From Solidesulfovibrio carbinoliphilus subsp. oakridgensis (GTDB lineage: Bacteria > Desulfobacterota > Desulfovibrionia > Desulfovibrionales > Desulfovibrionaceae): a DNA stretch of 64,000 bases. Shown piece after piece: positions 36,096-44,786 of the stretch (positions are counted from its first letter, which is position 1; every line of letters starts with the position of its first letter). Both the position numbers and the translations under genes were made by a program. A model generated the notes under the pieces. That model made no database searches. It was not told the DNA's origin and saw nothing but the letters and a program-made list of their open reading frames with translations. The stretch covers positions 186,001 through 250,000 of the forward strand of contig NZ_CM001368.1 of the NCBI RefSeq assembly GCF_000177215.2, given 5' to 3'.

Positions 36096-37430
36096 CTATT
36101 CCTTGGGCTTGTGGCTGGCCCGGCAGACGACCTTGACCGGGGCCATGCTGATCTTGAAGAGCTTGCGCAGGGCGTTTTCCAGGTACTTGGCGTAGGAATC
36201 GCGGACCCGCTCGGTATCGCTGACGAAAAAGACGAAGGTCGGGGGCGGCGTGGCCGCCTGGGTCAGGTAGTAGAACTTGGCCCGCCGGCCGTTGACCAGG
36301 GGCGGCTGGTGCTTGTCGAGGACCTCGCGCATGGCTCGGTTGAGGGCGCCCGTGCCGACGCGGATGCCACACTCCTTCCAGATTGTCTCGGCCAGGGGCA
36401 GGACCTTGGCGACGCCCTTGCCCTTGGCGGCGGAAAGGTAGAGCACCGGCACGTGGGAACACATGCGCAGCTCTTCCTCGATGTCCTTTTTGAGGGTCAG
36501 CATGTCCTGCTGGGCAACGAGGTCCACCTTGTTGACCGCGACCAGAAAGGGTGTGCGCTCCTTGTCCAGGTAGGAAATGAGCCGCTTGTCCTGGACGCCG
36601 ACGCCGCCGGTGGCGTCGACCACCACCACGGCCACGTCGGCCCGCTTGGCGCTGCCGAGGGCCTTGTTGACGCTGTAGCGCTCCACGCCGTCGGTGATGC
36701 GGGTGCGCTTCCTGACGCCGGCCGTGTCCACGAACACGTAGCGCCGGCCGTTGCGGATGACGGCCACGTCCACGGCGTCGCGGGTGGTGCCGGGCACCTC
36801 GCTGACGATCATCCGATCCTCGCCCAAAAGGGCGTTGACCAGCGAGGACTTGCCGGCGTTGGGCCGGCCGAGCACGGCCAGCCGGATGCCGGCCTCCACG
36901 GGCTCGGCCCGGGGCTCGTCCTTGTTCTCGGAAACCTCGGGCAAAAGTTCGGCCAGTGCCCCGGCCAGATCGTTCACGCCGTGGCCGTGGGCCGCGGAAA
37001 TGGGCATCATGGCGAAGCCCCAGGCGTGGAAGTCGTTGGTCAGGGCGTTGATCTTTTCCGCGCCATCGACCTTGTTGACCGCCACCACCACCGGCTTGTC
37101 GGTGCGGCGCAGGCGCTCGGCCATTTCGTCGTCCAGGGCGGTGCGGCCGGCCTTGCCGTCCACGAGAAAAAGGACCACGTCGGCCATATTGAGCGCGATT
37201 TCGGCCTGGACCACGATCTGGCGCTCCAGGCCCTCGGGGGCGTCGAAGTCCATGCCGCCGGTGTCGATCAGGGTGACGATCCGGTCGTCGAGCTCCACGG
37301 TCGCTTCCAGACGGTCGCGGGTGACGCCCGGACGGTCGTGGGTGATGGCCTTGGGGCGCTTGGCCAGCCGGTTGAAAAGGGTGGACTTGCCGACGTTCGG
37401 CCGTCCGACGATAGCCACGATAGGGGGCAT
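36096..37430 (-). CDS. der: Ribosome biogenesis GTPase Der (EngA)
   Basis: The protein is 444 aa. Der has two tandem GTPase domains and a C-terminal KH-like domain, and matures the 50S subunit. The first G1 loop is GRPNVGKST (residues 8-16) with DTGG and NKVD. The second is GRPNAGKSSLVN (about 186) with DTAG and NKVD. The C-terminal domain has KHQPPLVNGRRAKFYYLTQAA. The ribosome site is GAGGAGA. The stop lies at the edge of the palindromic element. Confidence 0.96.
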   Translation of the reverse strand: MPPIVAIVGRPNVGKSTLFNRLAKRPKAITHDRPGVTRDRLEATVELDDRIVTLIDTGGMDFDAPEGLERQIVVQAEIALNMADVVLFLVDGKAGRTALDDEMAERLRRTDKPVVVAVNKVDGAEKINALTNDFHAWGFAMMPISAAHGHGVNDLAGALAELLPEVSENKDEPRAEPVEAGIRLAVLGRPNAGKSSLVNALLGEDRMIVSEVPGTTRDAVDVAVIRNGRRYVFVDTAGVRKRTRITDGVERYSVNKALGSAKRADVAVVVVDATGGVGVQDKRLISYLDKERTPFLVAVNKVDLVAQQDMLTLKKDIEEELRMCSHVPVLYLSAAKGKGVAKVLPLAETIWKECGIRVGTGALNRAMREVLDKHQPPLVNGRRAKFYYLTQAATPPPTFVFFVSDTERVRDSYAKYLENALRKLFKISMAPVKVVCRASHKPKE

Positions 37431-37600
37431 GGGTATGTTGTCTCCTCGACGGGGATGAAGTGCGAGCGGGAGGTCCGGATTGGCCGTATCCGCGTGCGGG
37501 CCGCCGGACGTCGGGGACGCCGGAGGACGCGAACCAAGGCCACGTCAACGGACGCGAACCCGCCACAGGATCATGAGGAGCGGCGCTTGTCAACCAATAT

Positions 37601-37627
37601 AAAAAGCCCCGGGCGTCTTCACGCCCG
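37601..37627 (-). terminator. Terminator candidate downstream of thi4
   Basis: On the minus strand CGGGCGT pairs with ACGCCCG around GAAG, followed by GGGC and TTTTT. The four bases before the T-run weaken it. Confidence 0.45.
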
Positions 37628-37807
37628 TTCGGTAGAAAAACACAGTCGCGTCCGCGACGCAAGGGGTCTCTGTGGGGCCGCGCCGCGCATGACCGCAACA
37701 GTCGGCCCGTTCACCAAAAATGCGGCCAGCCGGACAGAAAAAAACGACGGCAGGAAGCCACCAGGCAACCGGCGTCGCGGTTCTCCGACTTCCCCCTTTC
37801 GGGGGGG

Positions 37808-37858
37808 CCGGGGGGGATGATCCCCCCCGGCGGGGTCCGGGGCAGAGCCCCGGACCCC
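37808..37858. repeat. REP-like double hairpin (family shared with 10365-10430)
   Basis: Two perfect hairpins follow each other: arms 37808-37817/37821-37830 (10 bp) and 37832-37843/37847-37858 (12 bp). Sequence and order match the hairpins after pnp. They sit about 25 bp after the thi4 stop and may stabilise or end its transcript. Confidence 0.65.
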
Positions 37859-37882
37859 GCCGGAGGCCTCTTAATCTTCCCT

Positions 37883-38674
37883 CTATCCCCGCAGCTTCTT
37901 GGCGATGTCGGCCGCGACCTTTTCGCCCGACAGCAGCATGCCGCCGAAGATGGGGCCCATACGGTAGGAGCCGAAGCTGGCGTTGGCGGCCATGCCGGCC
38001 ACGTACACGCCCGGGAAGATCTCGCGGGTGTTGGTGACGGTGTTGGTCTCGGCCACCTCGGCCCACATGGACTGCTCGCCCTCGATCTTGCCGGACGGGG
38101 TGTTGAGCTTCACGTCGTTTTTGCGCACGAGGGTCTTTAAGACCTCGACGGCGTGGCCCGTGGCCTCGACCAGATATTTGCAGCCAAGGACGATGGGATC
38201 CACGTGCAGGCCGGCCATCTCCACGGGCGAGGAGTTGACGACAAGACCGGTCACCTGCTTGGCGCCGTCCACTTCGCGCAGGACCACGTCCTCGACCGAG
38301 AGGCAGTTGAAGACCTTGGCCCCGGCCAGGCAGGCTGCGGCGGCGAGCGCGGTGGTCGCGGTCACGGCGTCGGCCGTGAAGTAGTTGTCCTTGTAGCGTT
38401 TGACCGGAATGCCGACATCGGTCAGGAGGTGCACGCTCTCTTCCTGCACGACGATGATGTTGTACAGCATGCCGCCGCCCCACATGCCGCCGCCAAGGGA
38501 CAGCTTGCGTTCGAACAGGGCGACGTTGAAGCCGTCCGCGGCCAGGAGCCGGGCGGCGGTCAGGCCCGAAGGACCGCCGCCGACGATGGCGACGTCGAGG
38601 TCGAGGCTCGATTTGAACTTGAGGGCATATTCGTCGAAAATGGCTTCGGTGATGATGCGTTCGTCCAGAGGCAT
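37883..38674 (-). CDS. thi4: Sulfide-dependent ADP-thiazole synthase (Thi4 family)
   Basis: The protein is 263 aa. Thi4 makes the adenylated thiazole of thiamine from NAD and glycine. The FAD/NAD-type Rossmann motif is VAIVGGGPSGLTAARLL (about residues 28-44), and GGGMWGGGML is intact. In the yeast enzyme a Cys donates its own sulfur in a suicide reaction; here the site reads GLHVDP, with H157. Archaeal enzymes with His at this place are catalytic and take free sulfide. That suits a sulfidogenic cell. The gene follows mtnA by 42 bp. Confidence 0.9.
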   Translation of the reverse strand: MPLDERIITEAIFDEYALKFKSSLDLDVAIVGGGPSGLTAARLLAADGFNVALFERKLSLGGGMWGGGMLYNIIVVQEESVHLLTDVGIPVKRYKDNYFTADAVTATTALAAAACLAGAKVFNCLSVEDVVLREVDGAKQVTGLVVNSSPVEMAGLHVDPIVLGCKYLVEATGHAVEVLKTLVRKNDVKLNTPSGKIEGEQSMWAEVAETNTVTNTREIFPGVYVAGMAANASFGSYRMGPIFGGMLLSGEKVAADIAKKLRG

Positions 38675-38716
38675 GAAAAGGTCCTTTGCTGCGTGCGGCC
38701 TGAAAGGGTTTATGGG

Positions 38717-39769
38717 TTATTTCCCGCCGATGGCGGCGCGGATGGACGCGGCATAGGGCGCGGTCAACACGCCTTTTTCCGTGATGATGCCACTGATGAG
38801 GTCGGCCGGGGTCACGTCGAAGGCATAGTTGTAGACCGGCACGTTCTCCGGGATGATGCGGTGCTCGCCCACGTGGGTGACTTCGCGGGGGGTGCGGTTC
38901 TCGATGGGGATCAGGTCGCCCGAGGCCAGGGAGAGGTCGAAGGTCGAGGCCGGGGCGGCCACGTAGAAGGGCACGCCGTGGGCCTTGGCGATGAGGGCCA
39001 CGGTGTAGGTGCCGATCTTGTTGGCCGCGTCGCCGTTGGCCGCGATCCGGTCCGCGCCGACCACGACCTTTTGCACCATGCCCTGCTTCATGAGGTGGCC
39101 GACGGCGTTGTCGCAGGCGACCGTGACCGGGATGCCTTCCTTGGACAGCTCGTAGGCCGTCAAGCGCGCACCCTGGAGAAAGGGCCGCGTCTCGTTGGCG
39201 ATGACCCGGATGCGCTTGCCCTGCTCGAAGGCGGCGCGGATGACGCCAAGGGCCGTGCCGTAGCCGGCCGTGGCCAGGGCCCCGGCGTTGCAGTGGGTCA
39301 TGACCGTGTCGCCGTCGGCGATGCAATCGGCGCCGTTTTTGCCCATGGCCTTGTTGATTTCGATGTCCTCGGCGTGCATGTCCTGGGCCGTGCAGAGCCA
39401 GGCCGAGGCCAGGGCGTCCAGGGAGGGATCGCTCATGGCCTGCCACTGGCCGCGCAGGCGGGAGACGGCCCAGCGCAGGTTGACGGCTGTCGGCCGCGCC
39501 TCTTCCAGTTCGGTGAGAAGGGCGGCCAGGCGGTCCTTCCAGGCGCCGTCGGAAGCGGCGGCCTCGGCCGCCTCGCGGGCGGCCAGGTAGCAGCCGTAGG
39601 CCGCGGTGACGCCGATGGCCGGGGCCCCGCGCACCACCATGGTCTGGAGGGCGTAGACCGTGTCGGCAGTGTTGCGGCACACGAAATACTCCTCCCGGTC
39701 CGGGAGGAAGCGTTGGTCGAGGAGGATCAGGGCATGCCTGTCGGCGGAAAAGGCGATATGGTCGGTCAT
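38717..39769 (-). CDS. mtnA: S-methyl-5-thioribose-1-phosphate isomerase
   Basis: The protein is 350 aa. MtnA converts methylthioribose 1-phosphate to the ribulose form in methionine salvage; the family also serves the 5-deoxyribose pathway. Signatures are [44 protein letters not shown] with the catalytic Cys, and [20 protein letters not shown] with the catalytic Asp. No other mtn gene is nearby. It is in the same direction as gatB and thi4, with a GATACCGC-type weak ribosome site. Confidence 0.94.
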   Translation of the reverse strand: MTDHIAFSADRHALILLDQRFLPDREEYFVCRNTADTVYALQTMVVRGAPAIGVTAAYGCYLAAREAAEAAASDGAWKDRLAALLTELEEARPTAVNLRWAVSRLRGQWQAMSDPSLDALASAWLCTAQDMHAEDIEINKAMGKNGADCIADGDTVMTHCNAGALATAGYGTALGVIRAAFEQGKRIRVIANETRPFLQGARLTAYELSKEGIPVTVACDNAVGHLMKQGMVQKVVVGADRIAANGDAANKIGTYTVALIAKAHGVPFYVAAPASTFDLSLASGDLIPIENRTPREVTHVGEHRIIPENVPVYNYAFDVTPADLISGIITEKGVLTAPYAASIRAAIGGK

Positions 39770-39897
39770 TGTGCGGTATCCGTCATCCGGGTGCGAAACA
39801 CGGTTCCACGCCGACCCGCCAAAGCGGGGCGGCCGGGGGAACGATTCCCCCTCGGGGGGAGGGCGCAGGAGGAGAGGTGGGGCCTCCCGGGCTTTCC

Positions 39898-41328
39898 TTA
39901 TCCCAGCTTTTTGCGCAGCAGTTCGTTGACCAGGCCCGGATTGGCCTGTCCCTTGGTGGCCTTCATGATCTGGCCGACGAAAAATCCCATGAGCTTGGTC
40001 TTGCCGCCCCGGTAGGCCTCGGCCTCGGCCGGATTGGCGGCGATGACCGCGTCCACGGCCGATTCCAGAGCCCCGGAGTCGGAAATCTGGACCAGCCCCT
40101 TGTCGCGCACGTAGGCGGCCGGGTCAAGGCCCGTGGCGCACAGGTCCGGGAAGATCTGCTTGGCGATCTTGCCGGAGATGGCGCCCTCGTCCACGAGGCG
40201 CATGAGCCCGGCCAGCTTGTCGGGCGTGAGTTTGCAGTCCCGGGCGGCGATGCCGGCTTGGTTCAGTTCGCGCAAGAGCTCGGTCTGGACCCAGTTGGCC
40301 GCCTTTTTGGGGTCGGCCCCGGCGGCCAGGGTCGCCTCGAAATAATCGGCCATGTCGCGTTCGGCGGTCAGGACCTCGGCGTCGTATTCGGACAGGCCAA
40401 GGGCCGTGACGAAGCGGTCCCGGCGGGCCACGGGCAGCTCCGGCAGCTCGTCCTGCCAGCGGGCGAGCAGGACCGGGTCGAGGGAGAGCGGCACCAGATC
40501 CGGGTCCGGAAAGTAGCGGTAGTCGTTGGCCTCTTCCTTGCCGCGCATGGACACGGTGACGTTTTTGCCGGCGTCGTAAAGCCGGGTTTCCTGGATGACG
40601 GCTCCGCCGTCGTCGAGGACGTCGGCCTGCCGGTTCACCTCGTATTCGATGGCCTTTTGGACGTGGCGGAAGCTGTTTAAGTTTTTGAGTTCCGTGCGCG
40701 TGCCAAAGGCCTCCCGTCCGACCGGGCGCAGGCTCACGTTGGCGTCGCAGCGAAACGAGCCCTCTTCCATGTTGCCGTCGCAGATGTCGAGGTAGACCAG
40801 GATGGCGCGCAGGGCTTTGAGATAAGCCACGACCTCTTCGGCGTTGCGCATGTCCGGCTCGGACACGATCTCGATCAGCGGCACGCAGGCCCGGTTCAGG
40901 TCCACGTAGCTGACCCCCTCGGCCACGCTGTGGATGTTTTTCCCGGCGTCCTCTTCCATGTGGATGCGGGTGATGCCGATGCGCTTGGCCGCGCCGCCCA
41001 CGGTGATGTCGATGTGGCCGTGCTCGCAGATGGGCTGCTCGTACTGGGAGATCTGGTAGCCCTTGGGCAGGTCCGGATAGAAATAGTTCTTGCGGGCGAA
41101 GACCGAAACCGGGTTGACGACGCATCCCGTGGCCAGACCCATCTTGGCGGCGTACTCCACGGCCGTGGCGTTTAAGACCGGCAGCACGCCGGGCATGCCG
41201 GCGCAGACCGGGCAGACGTTTTCGTTGGGCTCGTTGCCGAAGCGGGTGGAACAGCCGCAGAAGATCTTGCTGGCAGTTTTCAGCTGCGCGTGCACCTCGA
41301 TGCCGATGACGGTCTCGTACCTGGCCAT
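39898..41328 (-). CDS. gatB: Asp-tRNA(Asn)/Glu-tRNA(Gln) amidotransferase subunit B
   Basis: The protein is 476 aa. GatB carries the kinase/transamidation site of GatCAB, which makes Gln-tRNA or Asn-tRNA from mischarged forms. Signatures are [42 protein letters not shown], the LEEDAGK-type [13 protein letters not shown] and a C-terminal YqeY-type tail ending with [17 protein letters not shown]. The gatA and gatC genes are not in the window. It is probably first in the gatB-mtnA-thi4 unit, although the 128-bp gap before mtnA may hold a promoter. Confidence 0.97.
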   Translation of the reverse strand: MARYETVIGIEVHAQLKTASKIFCGCSTRFGNEPNENVCPVCAGMPGVLPVLNATAVEYAAKMGLATGCVVNPVSVFARKNYFYPDLPKGYQISQYEQPICEHGHIDITVGGAAKRIGITRIHMEEDAGKNIHSVAEGVSYVDLNRACVPLIEIVSEPDMRNAEEVVAYLKALRAILVYLDICDGNMEEGSFRCDANVSLRPVGREAFGTRTELKNLNSFRHVQKAIEYEVNRQADVLDDGGAVIQETRLYDAGKNVTVSMRGKEEANDYRYFPDPDLVPLSLDPVLLARWQDELPELPVARRDRFVTALGLSEYDAEVLTAERDMADYFEATLAAGADPKKAANWVQTELLRELNQAGIAARDCKLTPDKLAGLMRLVDEGAISGKIAKQIFPDLCATGLDPAAYVRDKGLVQISDSGALESAVDAVIAANPAEAEAYRGGKTKLMGFFVGQIMKATKGQANPGLVNELLRKKLG

Positions 41329-41549
41329 GAAACGCTCCTTCGCACGGCAGCTCCTGTCCTGGCGCGCCGCGAAATTTCCGACGGGGGGTGTACCCTGCTT
41401 CCGGCAGGGGGGTCAATGGCGCGCCTGGGCCGGGGGATTGGTCCCAAGTGGTTGTTTTTCTGGAAGCGGGGGGCTAAAAGGATGGCGCCTGGGACTGGCC
41501 CGCATCGAGGGGCCCGCCGGGCGGCACTTTTACCAAGACGAGGCATGCC

Positions 41550-41924
41550 ATGGGCAGTTTCCTTTTGTCGACGGGTCGCGGCATCGGCGTCGCGTGTGTT
41601 GTCTCCGGACTGCTTTTTTCCGGAGCCTTGGTCGGTTTGCAACCGGCCGTGGCCATGGCCCAGGAGTATGAGGCCATGCTGCCCAACACCTTGCAGCGGG
41701 AGCTGCACAAGGTTGAAAGCGAGTATCGCGAGGGCATCCGGGCGGTCAACGCCGCCGAGACCGAGCGCCTGGCCAGGCAGGCGGCCGGCGCGGCCGAGGC
41801 GGACCTGCGGGCCCTGGACGACAAGGTCGGGCAGCTTGTGACCAAGGCCGAAAAGCTCAAAATCCAGGCCGACTACCTGAAAGAACTCTACGAGGCCAAA
41901 AAGCGGGAATACAAGGCCCAGTAG
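41550..41924 (+). CDS. Small exported coiled-coil protein
   Basis: The protein is 124 aa. A signal peptide (about residues 1-38, ending at AVAMA) is followed by a charged helix from about 45 to 124 that looks like a coiled coil (LRALDDKVGQLVTKAEKLKIQADYLKELYEAKKREY). It is probably a periplasmic helper or spacer protein. No family is recognised. GACGAGG lies before the ATG. It is alone, divergent from gatB. Confidence 0.7.
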   Translation: MGSFLLSTGRGIGVACVVSGLLFSGALVGLQPAVAMAQEYEAMLPNTLQRELHKVESEYREGIRAVNAAETERLARQAAGAAEADLRALDDKVGQLVTKAEKLKIQADYLKELYEAKKREYKAQ

Positions 41925-42058
41925 CGGACTGGGGCCGCGGCCCCGGCGGATTTCCGGCAGCGGCCGGCACCGCCCGTTTGTCCCGGCGCCTGGCGCGGCC
42001 CGTCCTTTCGAGGGCCGCCAGGGCCCGACGCACCTTCCGGCCAAGGCCAGCCGGGGGC

Positions 42059-42862
42059 TCACGAGGCAGCCCGCCGGGCGGCCCGGAAATCCAGATAGCC
42101 CCATACCCGGTTGCGCCGGTCGTAGGAGAAGGATTCCTCCGGCCGGGGTGCTATGTCCCAGGTCCATTCCCGGTCCGGCGGCGGCGGGATGACCCCCTCC
42201 AGGGCGTCGCACGTCTCCAGAAGCCTGTCCCCGGACACCCGTTCCCAGGCCGTGTCGCACACAAGGCAGGTCCGGCCGGGAAGCCCCTCCATCCAGGCGA
42301 AATGGGCCTCGATCAGGCCCCGGCAGAACCGCTCCAGCTCCTGCTCGTCCACCCGGCCGCCGAGGGTCTTGTAAAAGGGGATGGGGAGCTGGGAGGCCAG
42401 GTTCAGCGAAGCCGTGAAATCCGGCTCGATGCCCGGCAGGGGATCCGGCACGGGCACGGGGTGGGGGAGGCGGGCTTTTGCCCGGGCGGCCTTTCTGGCC
42501 GTGTGGCCCATGCCGGTCACGTCGGCCGTCACTAGGCGGAGATTGGCGTGCTTCCTGGCCAGGGTCCGGGCCGGCCGGGGATGGTGGGCGTCCACGAGCA
42601 CGACTTGTCGGAACCGGTCGCACAGTTCGGCCACGGGCACGTCCAGGCAGGGGCCCGAGCCGAGGATGACGGCCGTGCCCCGGGCCGGGGCGGCGTCGGC
42701 CGCTTCGAGGACGAGGGTCTTGACGGCTTCCAGGTGGGGCCGCCAGGCCGTGCGGCACCGGCGGTGCCGGGCCGCGATCCGGGCGGCCTCCCGGTCGTGG
42801 CCGTACCATCCGGCCAGGCCGGCCCCCCGGTCCCGGAGCAGGGTCAGGAGTTCCCGCAACAT
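42059..42862 (-). CDS. Conserved protein with a Rossmann-type (SAM methyltransferase-like) core
   Basis: The protein is 267 aa. The middle reads GTAVILGSGPCLDVPVAEL (about residues 62-80), a glycine-rich loop after a beta strand, then VVLVDAHHPRPARTLA and LVTADVTGMG. This order is that of class I SAM-binding folds, but no full methyltransferase motif is secured. The C-terminal part ends DRRNRVWGYLDFR. No close neighbours share its direction. The function is not assigned. Confidence 0.68.
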   Translation of the reverse strand: MLRELLTLLRDRGAGLAGWYGHDREAARIAARHRRCRTAWRPHLEAVKTLVLEAADAAPARGTAVILGSGPCLDVPVAELCDRFRQVVLVDAHHPRPARTLARKHANLRLVTADVTGMGHTARKAARAKARLPHPVPVPDPLPGIEPDFTASLNLASQLPIPFYKTLGGRVDEQELERFCRGLIEAHFAWMEGLPGRTCLVCDTAWERVSGDRLLETCDALEGVIPPPPDREWTWDIAPRPEESFSYDRRNRVWGYLDFRAARRAAS

Positions 42863-42939
42863 ATCGCCTCCGGCGCGAAGGTAAATCAGCCGGCCGGGCG
42901 AGGCAATGGCGGAAGCCCTCCGGCGGCTTTAAGGTTTTC

Positions 42940-42968
42940 TTGACACCCCAGGCCCGGCCTCCTAGGGT
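42940..42968 (+). promoter_or_regulatory. Sigma-70-type promoter candidate for the DUF2092 pair
   Basis: TTGACA (42940-42945) and TAGGGT (42963-42968) are exactly 17 bp apart, about 57 bp before the ATG at 43026. Confidence 0.55.
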
Positions 42969-43025
42969 CATCCTAGCGAAAATCGGTTCGTCCGGGGTGC
43001 CCGGCGGGCCGGCAAGGAGGTCTTC

Positions 43026-43883
43026 ATGCGCCACTTCAGTTTGATCCTCGGCCTGCTCGTCTGGCTTGCCGCCGCCCCGGCCCTGGCCGCGACCGGGGAA
43101 CAAGACCCGCCGCCCGCTCCCGAGGCTGCGTCCCCGAGCACCACGGACCAGCAGGCCCCGGCCCCGGCCGCGACGGGGCAACAGCCCCCGGCCCCGGACA
43201 TCGCGCCCGAGGCGGCCGCCCCTGTCCAAGCCATGTGCGGACTTCTCAAGTCAAAACAATCGTTCACCTTCACGGCCGAGGTTTCCTCCGAGCAGGTCTA
43301 TCCCAACGGACAGACCGTGCAGTTGACCCGGAACGTCGAAATGGCCATCCGGCGTCCGGACAAGCTCTACGCCCGGATCTCCGGCGACGACCGCGACCGG
43401 GTTTTCGTCTACGACGGCAAGACCGTGGTCGTGGCCGACCTCGACCGGGGCGTCTACGCCATGGTCGACGCGCCGCCGACCATCGACGCCACCCTGGACA
43501 TGCTGTCCGACAAATACGACATCCATGCCCCCCTGGCCGACCTGCTCTACGCGGACCCGTGCGCGGTCATGCTCCAGACCGTGCGCACCGGCGACTGCGT
43601 GGGAGCGCACACGGCCGAGGGCAAGACTTGCGACCACCTGGTCTTTTCCCAGAAGGAGTCGGACTGGCAGCTGTGGGTCGAGAAGGGCAAGGCCCCGCTG
43701 CCGCGAAAGCTCGTCATAAACGACAAGCAGGTCATGGGCTGGCCCCAGTTCTCGGCCACCTTTTCGCAGTGGGACCTGAACCCGCGCCTGCCGGCCGGGC
43801 TTTTCACCTTCAAGCCGCAGCAGGATGCGCGGCAGATCGATTTCATGCCCCTGGTGTCCGGCCAGGGCGAAACCACCAAGTGA
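43026..43883 (+). CDS. DUF2092-type exported protein (LolA-like fold)
   Basis: The protein is 285 aa. It has an N-terminal signal peptide (LILGLLVWLAAAPALAAT), then a Pro/Ala/Gln-rich linker (about 22-70), then a beta-rich domain (VQAMCGLLKSKQSFTFTAEVSSE, RRPDKLYARISGDDRDRVFVYDGKT) like the lipid-carrying LolA/RseB fold of DUF2092. It would act in the periplasm. The ribosome site is AAGGAGG. The next gene starts 10 bp later. Confidence 0.82.
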   Translation: MRHFSLILGLLVWLAAAPALAATGEQDPPPAPEAASPSTTDQQAPAPAATGQQPPAPDIAPEAAAPVQAMCGLLKSKQSFTFTAEVSSEQVYPNGQTVQLTRNVEMAIRRPDKLYARISGDDRDRVFVYDGKTVVVADLDRGVYAMVDAPPTIDATLDMLSDKYDIHAPLADLLYADPCAVMLQTVRTGDCVGAHTAEGKTCDHLVFSQKESDWQLWVEKGKAPLPRKLVINDKQVMGWPQFSATFSQWDLNPRLPAGLFTFKPQQDARQIDFMPLVSGQGETTK

Positions 43884-43893
43884 GGCGGCGAAC

Positions 43894-44607
43894 ATGAGAC
43901 ACACTTCCTGGCGTCGTCGGGCGTCGTCGGCACTGGTCCTGGTCGCGGCCCTGAGCCTGGTGTTCGATGCCTCGCAACTGCTGACGCTCTCCGGCCTTTT
44001 CGCGGCCACGGCCGAGGCGGGCGGGCCGCATTTCGGCGGTGGCGGCGGTGGGCCGCGTGGAGGCGGAGGCGGTGGCGGTGGCGGGCCCCGTTTCGGTGGT
44101 GGTGGCGGGCCGCGTGTCGGAGGACCCGCGCCGGGCGGACCGCCTCCGGGCGGCCTGCGTTTCGGCGGCGGCCCGCCGGTCGGACCCCGGCCTTCGGTCC
44201 GGCCGCCCGGGCCCGGCTTCCGTGGCCCGGGCTTCGCGCCGGTGCCCGGTCCGGTTCCGGTCGTTCCGGGTTTCGCGCCGCGCCCGCCGGTTCCAGGCGG
44301 ACCGGTTCCCGGGTATGGCCCGGGGCCGAGACCGCCGTACCCGGGTCCGAGACCGGTGCCCGTGCCCGGACGGCCGTATCCGGTCGGTCCTTACGGCCCC
44401 GGTCCCTGGGCCCGTCCGCCCGTCGGCCCGGGCCCCTGGCTGTGGGCCCTGCCCGCCGCCGCCGTGGCCCTGACCGTGGCCGGGGTGACCTATTACAATT
44501 ACAACAAGGTCTGCTACGTCGAGCAGTACCAGGGCGACCGGGTGGTCTACGTGCCGGTGACCGGCCCCTGCCCGCCGCCGCCCCCGCCCGGCTACCCGGG
44601 CTATTAG
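43894..44607 (+). CDS. Gly/Pro/Arg-rich exported protein
   Basis: The protein is 237 aa. A twin-arginine-like start (RHTSWRRRASSALVLVAALSLV) with a hydrophobic core suggests export. Residues about 48-175 are almost only Gly, Pro, Arg, Phe and Val and must be disordered. The C-terminus has a hydrophobic helix (LWALPAAAVALTVAGVTYY) followed by NYNKVCYVEQYQGDRVVYVPV and a proline tail. It is probably envelope anchored. It follows the DUF2092 gene and is likely co-expressed with it. Confidence 0.72.
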   Translation: MRHTSWRRRASSALVLVAALSLVFDASQLLTLSGLFAATAEAGGPHFGGGGGGPRGGGGGGGGGPRFGGGGGPRVGGPAPGGPPPGGLRFGGGPPVGPRPSVRPPGPGFRGPGFAPVPGPVPVVPGFAPRPPVPGGPVPGYGPGPRPPYPGPRPVPVPGRPYPVGPYGPGPWARPPVGPGPWLWALPAAAVALTVAGVTYYNYNKVCYVEQYQGDRVVYVPVTGPCPPPPPPGYPGY

Positions 44608-44629
44608 CCGACGCGGCGAAAGAGATGGC

Positions 44630-44663
44630 AACGGGCGACCCGAAAGGGCCGCCCGTTTGTTTT
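44630..44663 (+). terminator. Intrinsic terminator after the DUF2092 pair
   Basis: AACGGGCG (44630-44637) pairs with CGCCCGTT (44650-44657). TTGTTTT follows. Confidence 0.7.
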
Positions 44664-44786
44664 GGAACAAGGGAGAAATTGCCCCGGCGGCCGCGGGGCG
44701 CTGCCCTTCGGAAACCCGGGGGAGGCGCGCGTGACCACCCGGGCCGTCGGGTATCCGGTACGTCGCGGACGAGGCCGGCTCGGGAG

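Larger units (their letters stand above)
37431..37882. other. Intergenic region between thi4 and der
   Basis: This 452-bp stretch holds no convincing gene. It contains a possible thi4 terminator (37601-37627) and the hairpin repeat at 37808-37858, which ends in CGCCGGAGGCCTCTTA, resembling the end of the palindrome-bounded elements. On the minus strand, TTGACA upstream of der has no good -10 box. Confidence 0.6.

Noticed and set aside
38675-39897. TPP or SAM riboswitch before thi4 or mtnA
   Set aside because: The gaps of 42 and 128 bp show none of the conserved core sequences (for example CTGAGA of the TPP switch) on the minus strand.
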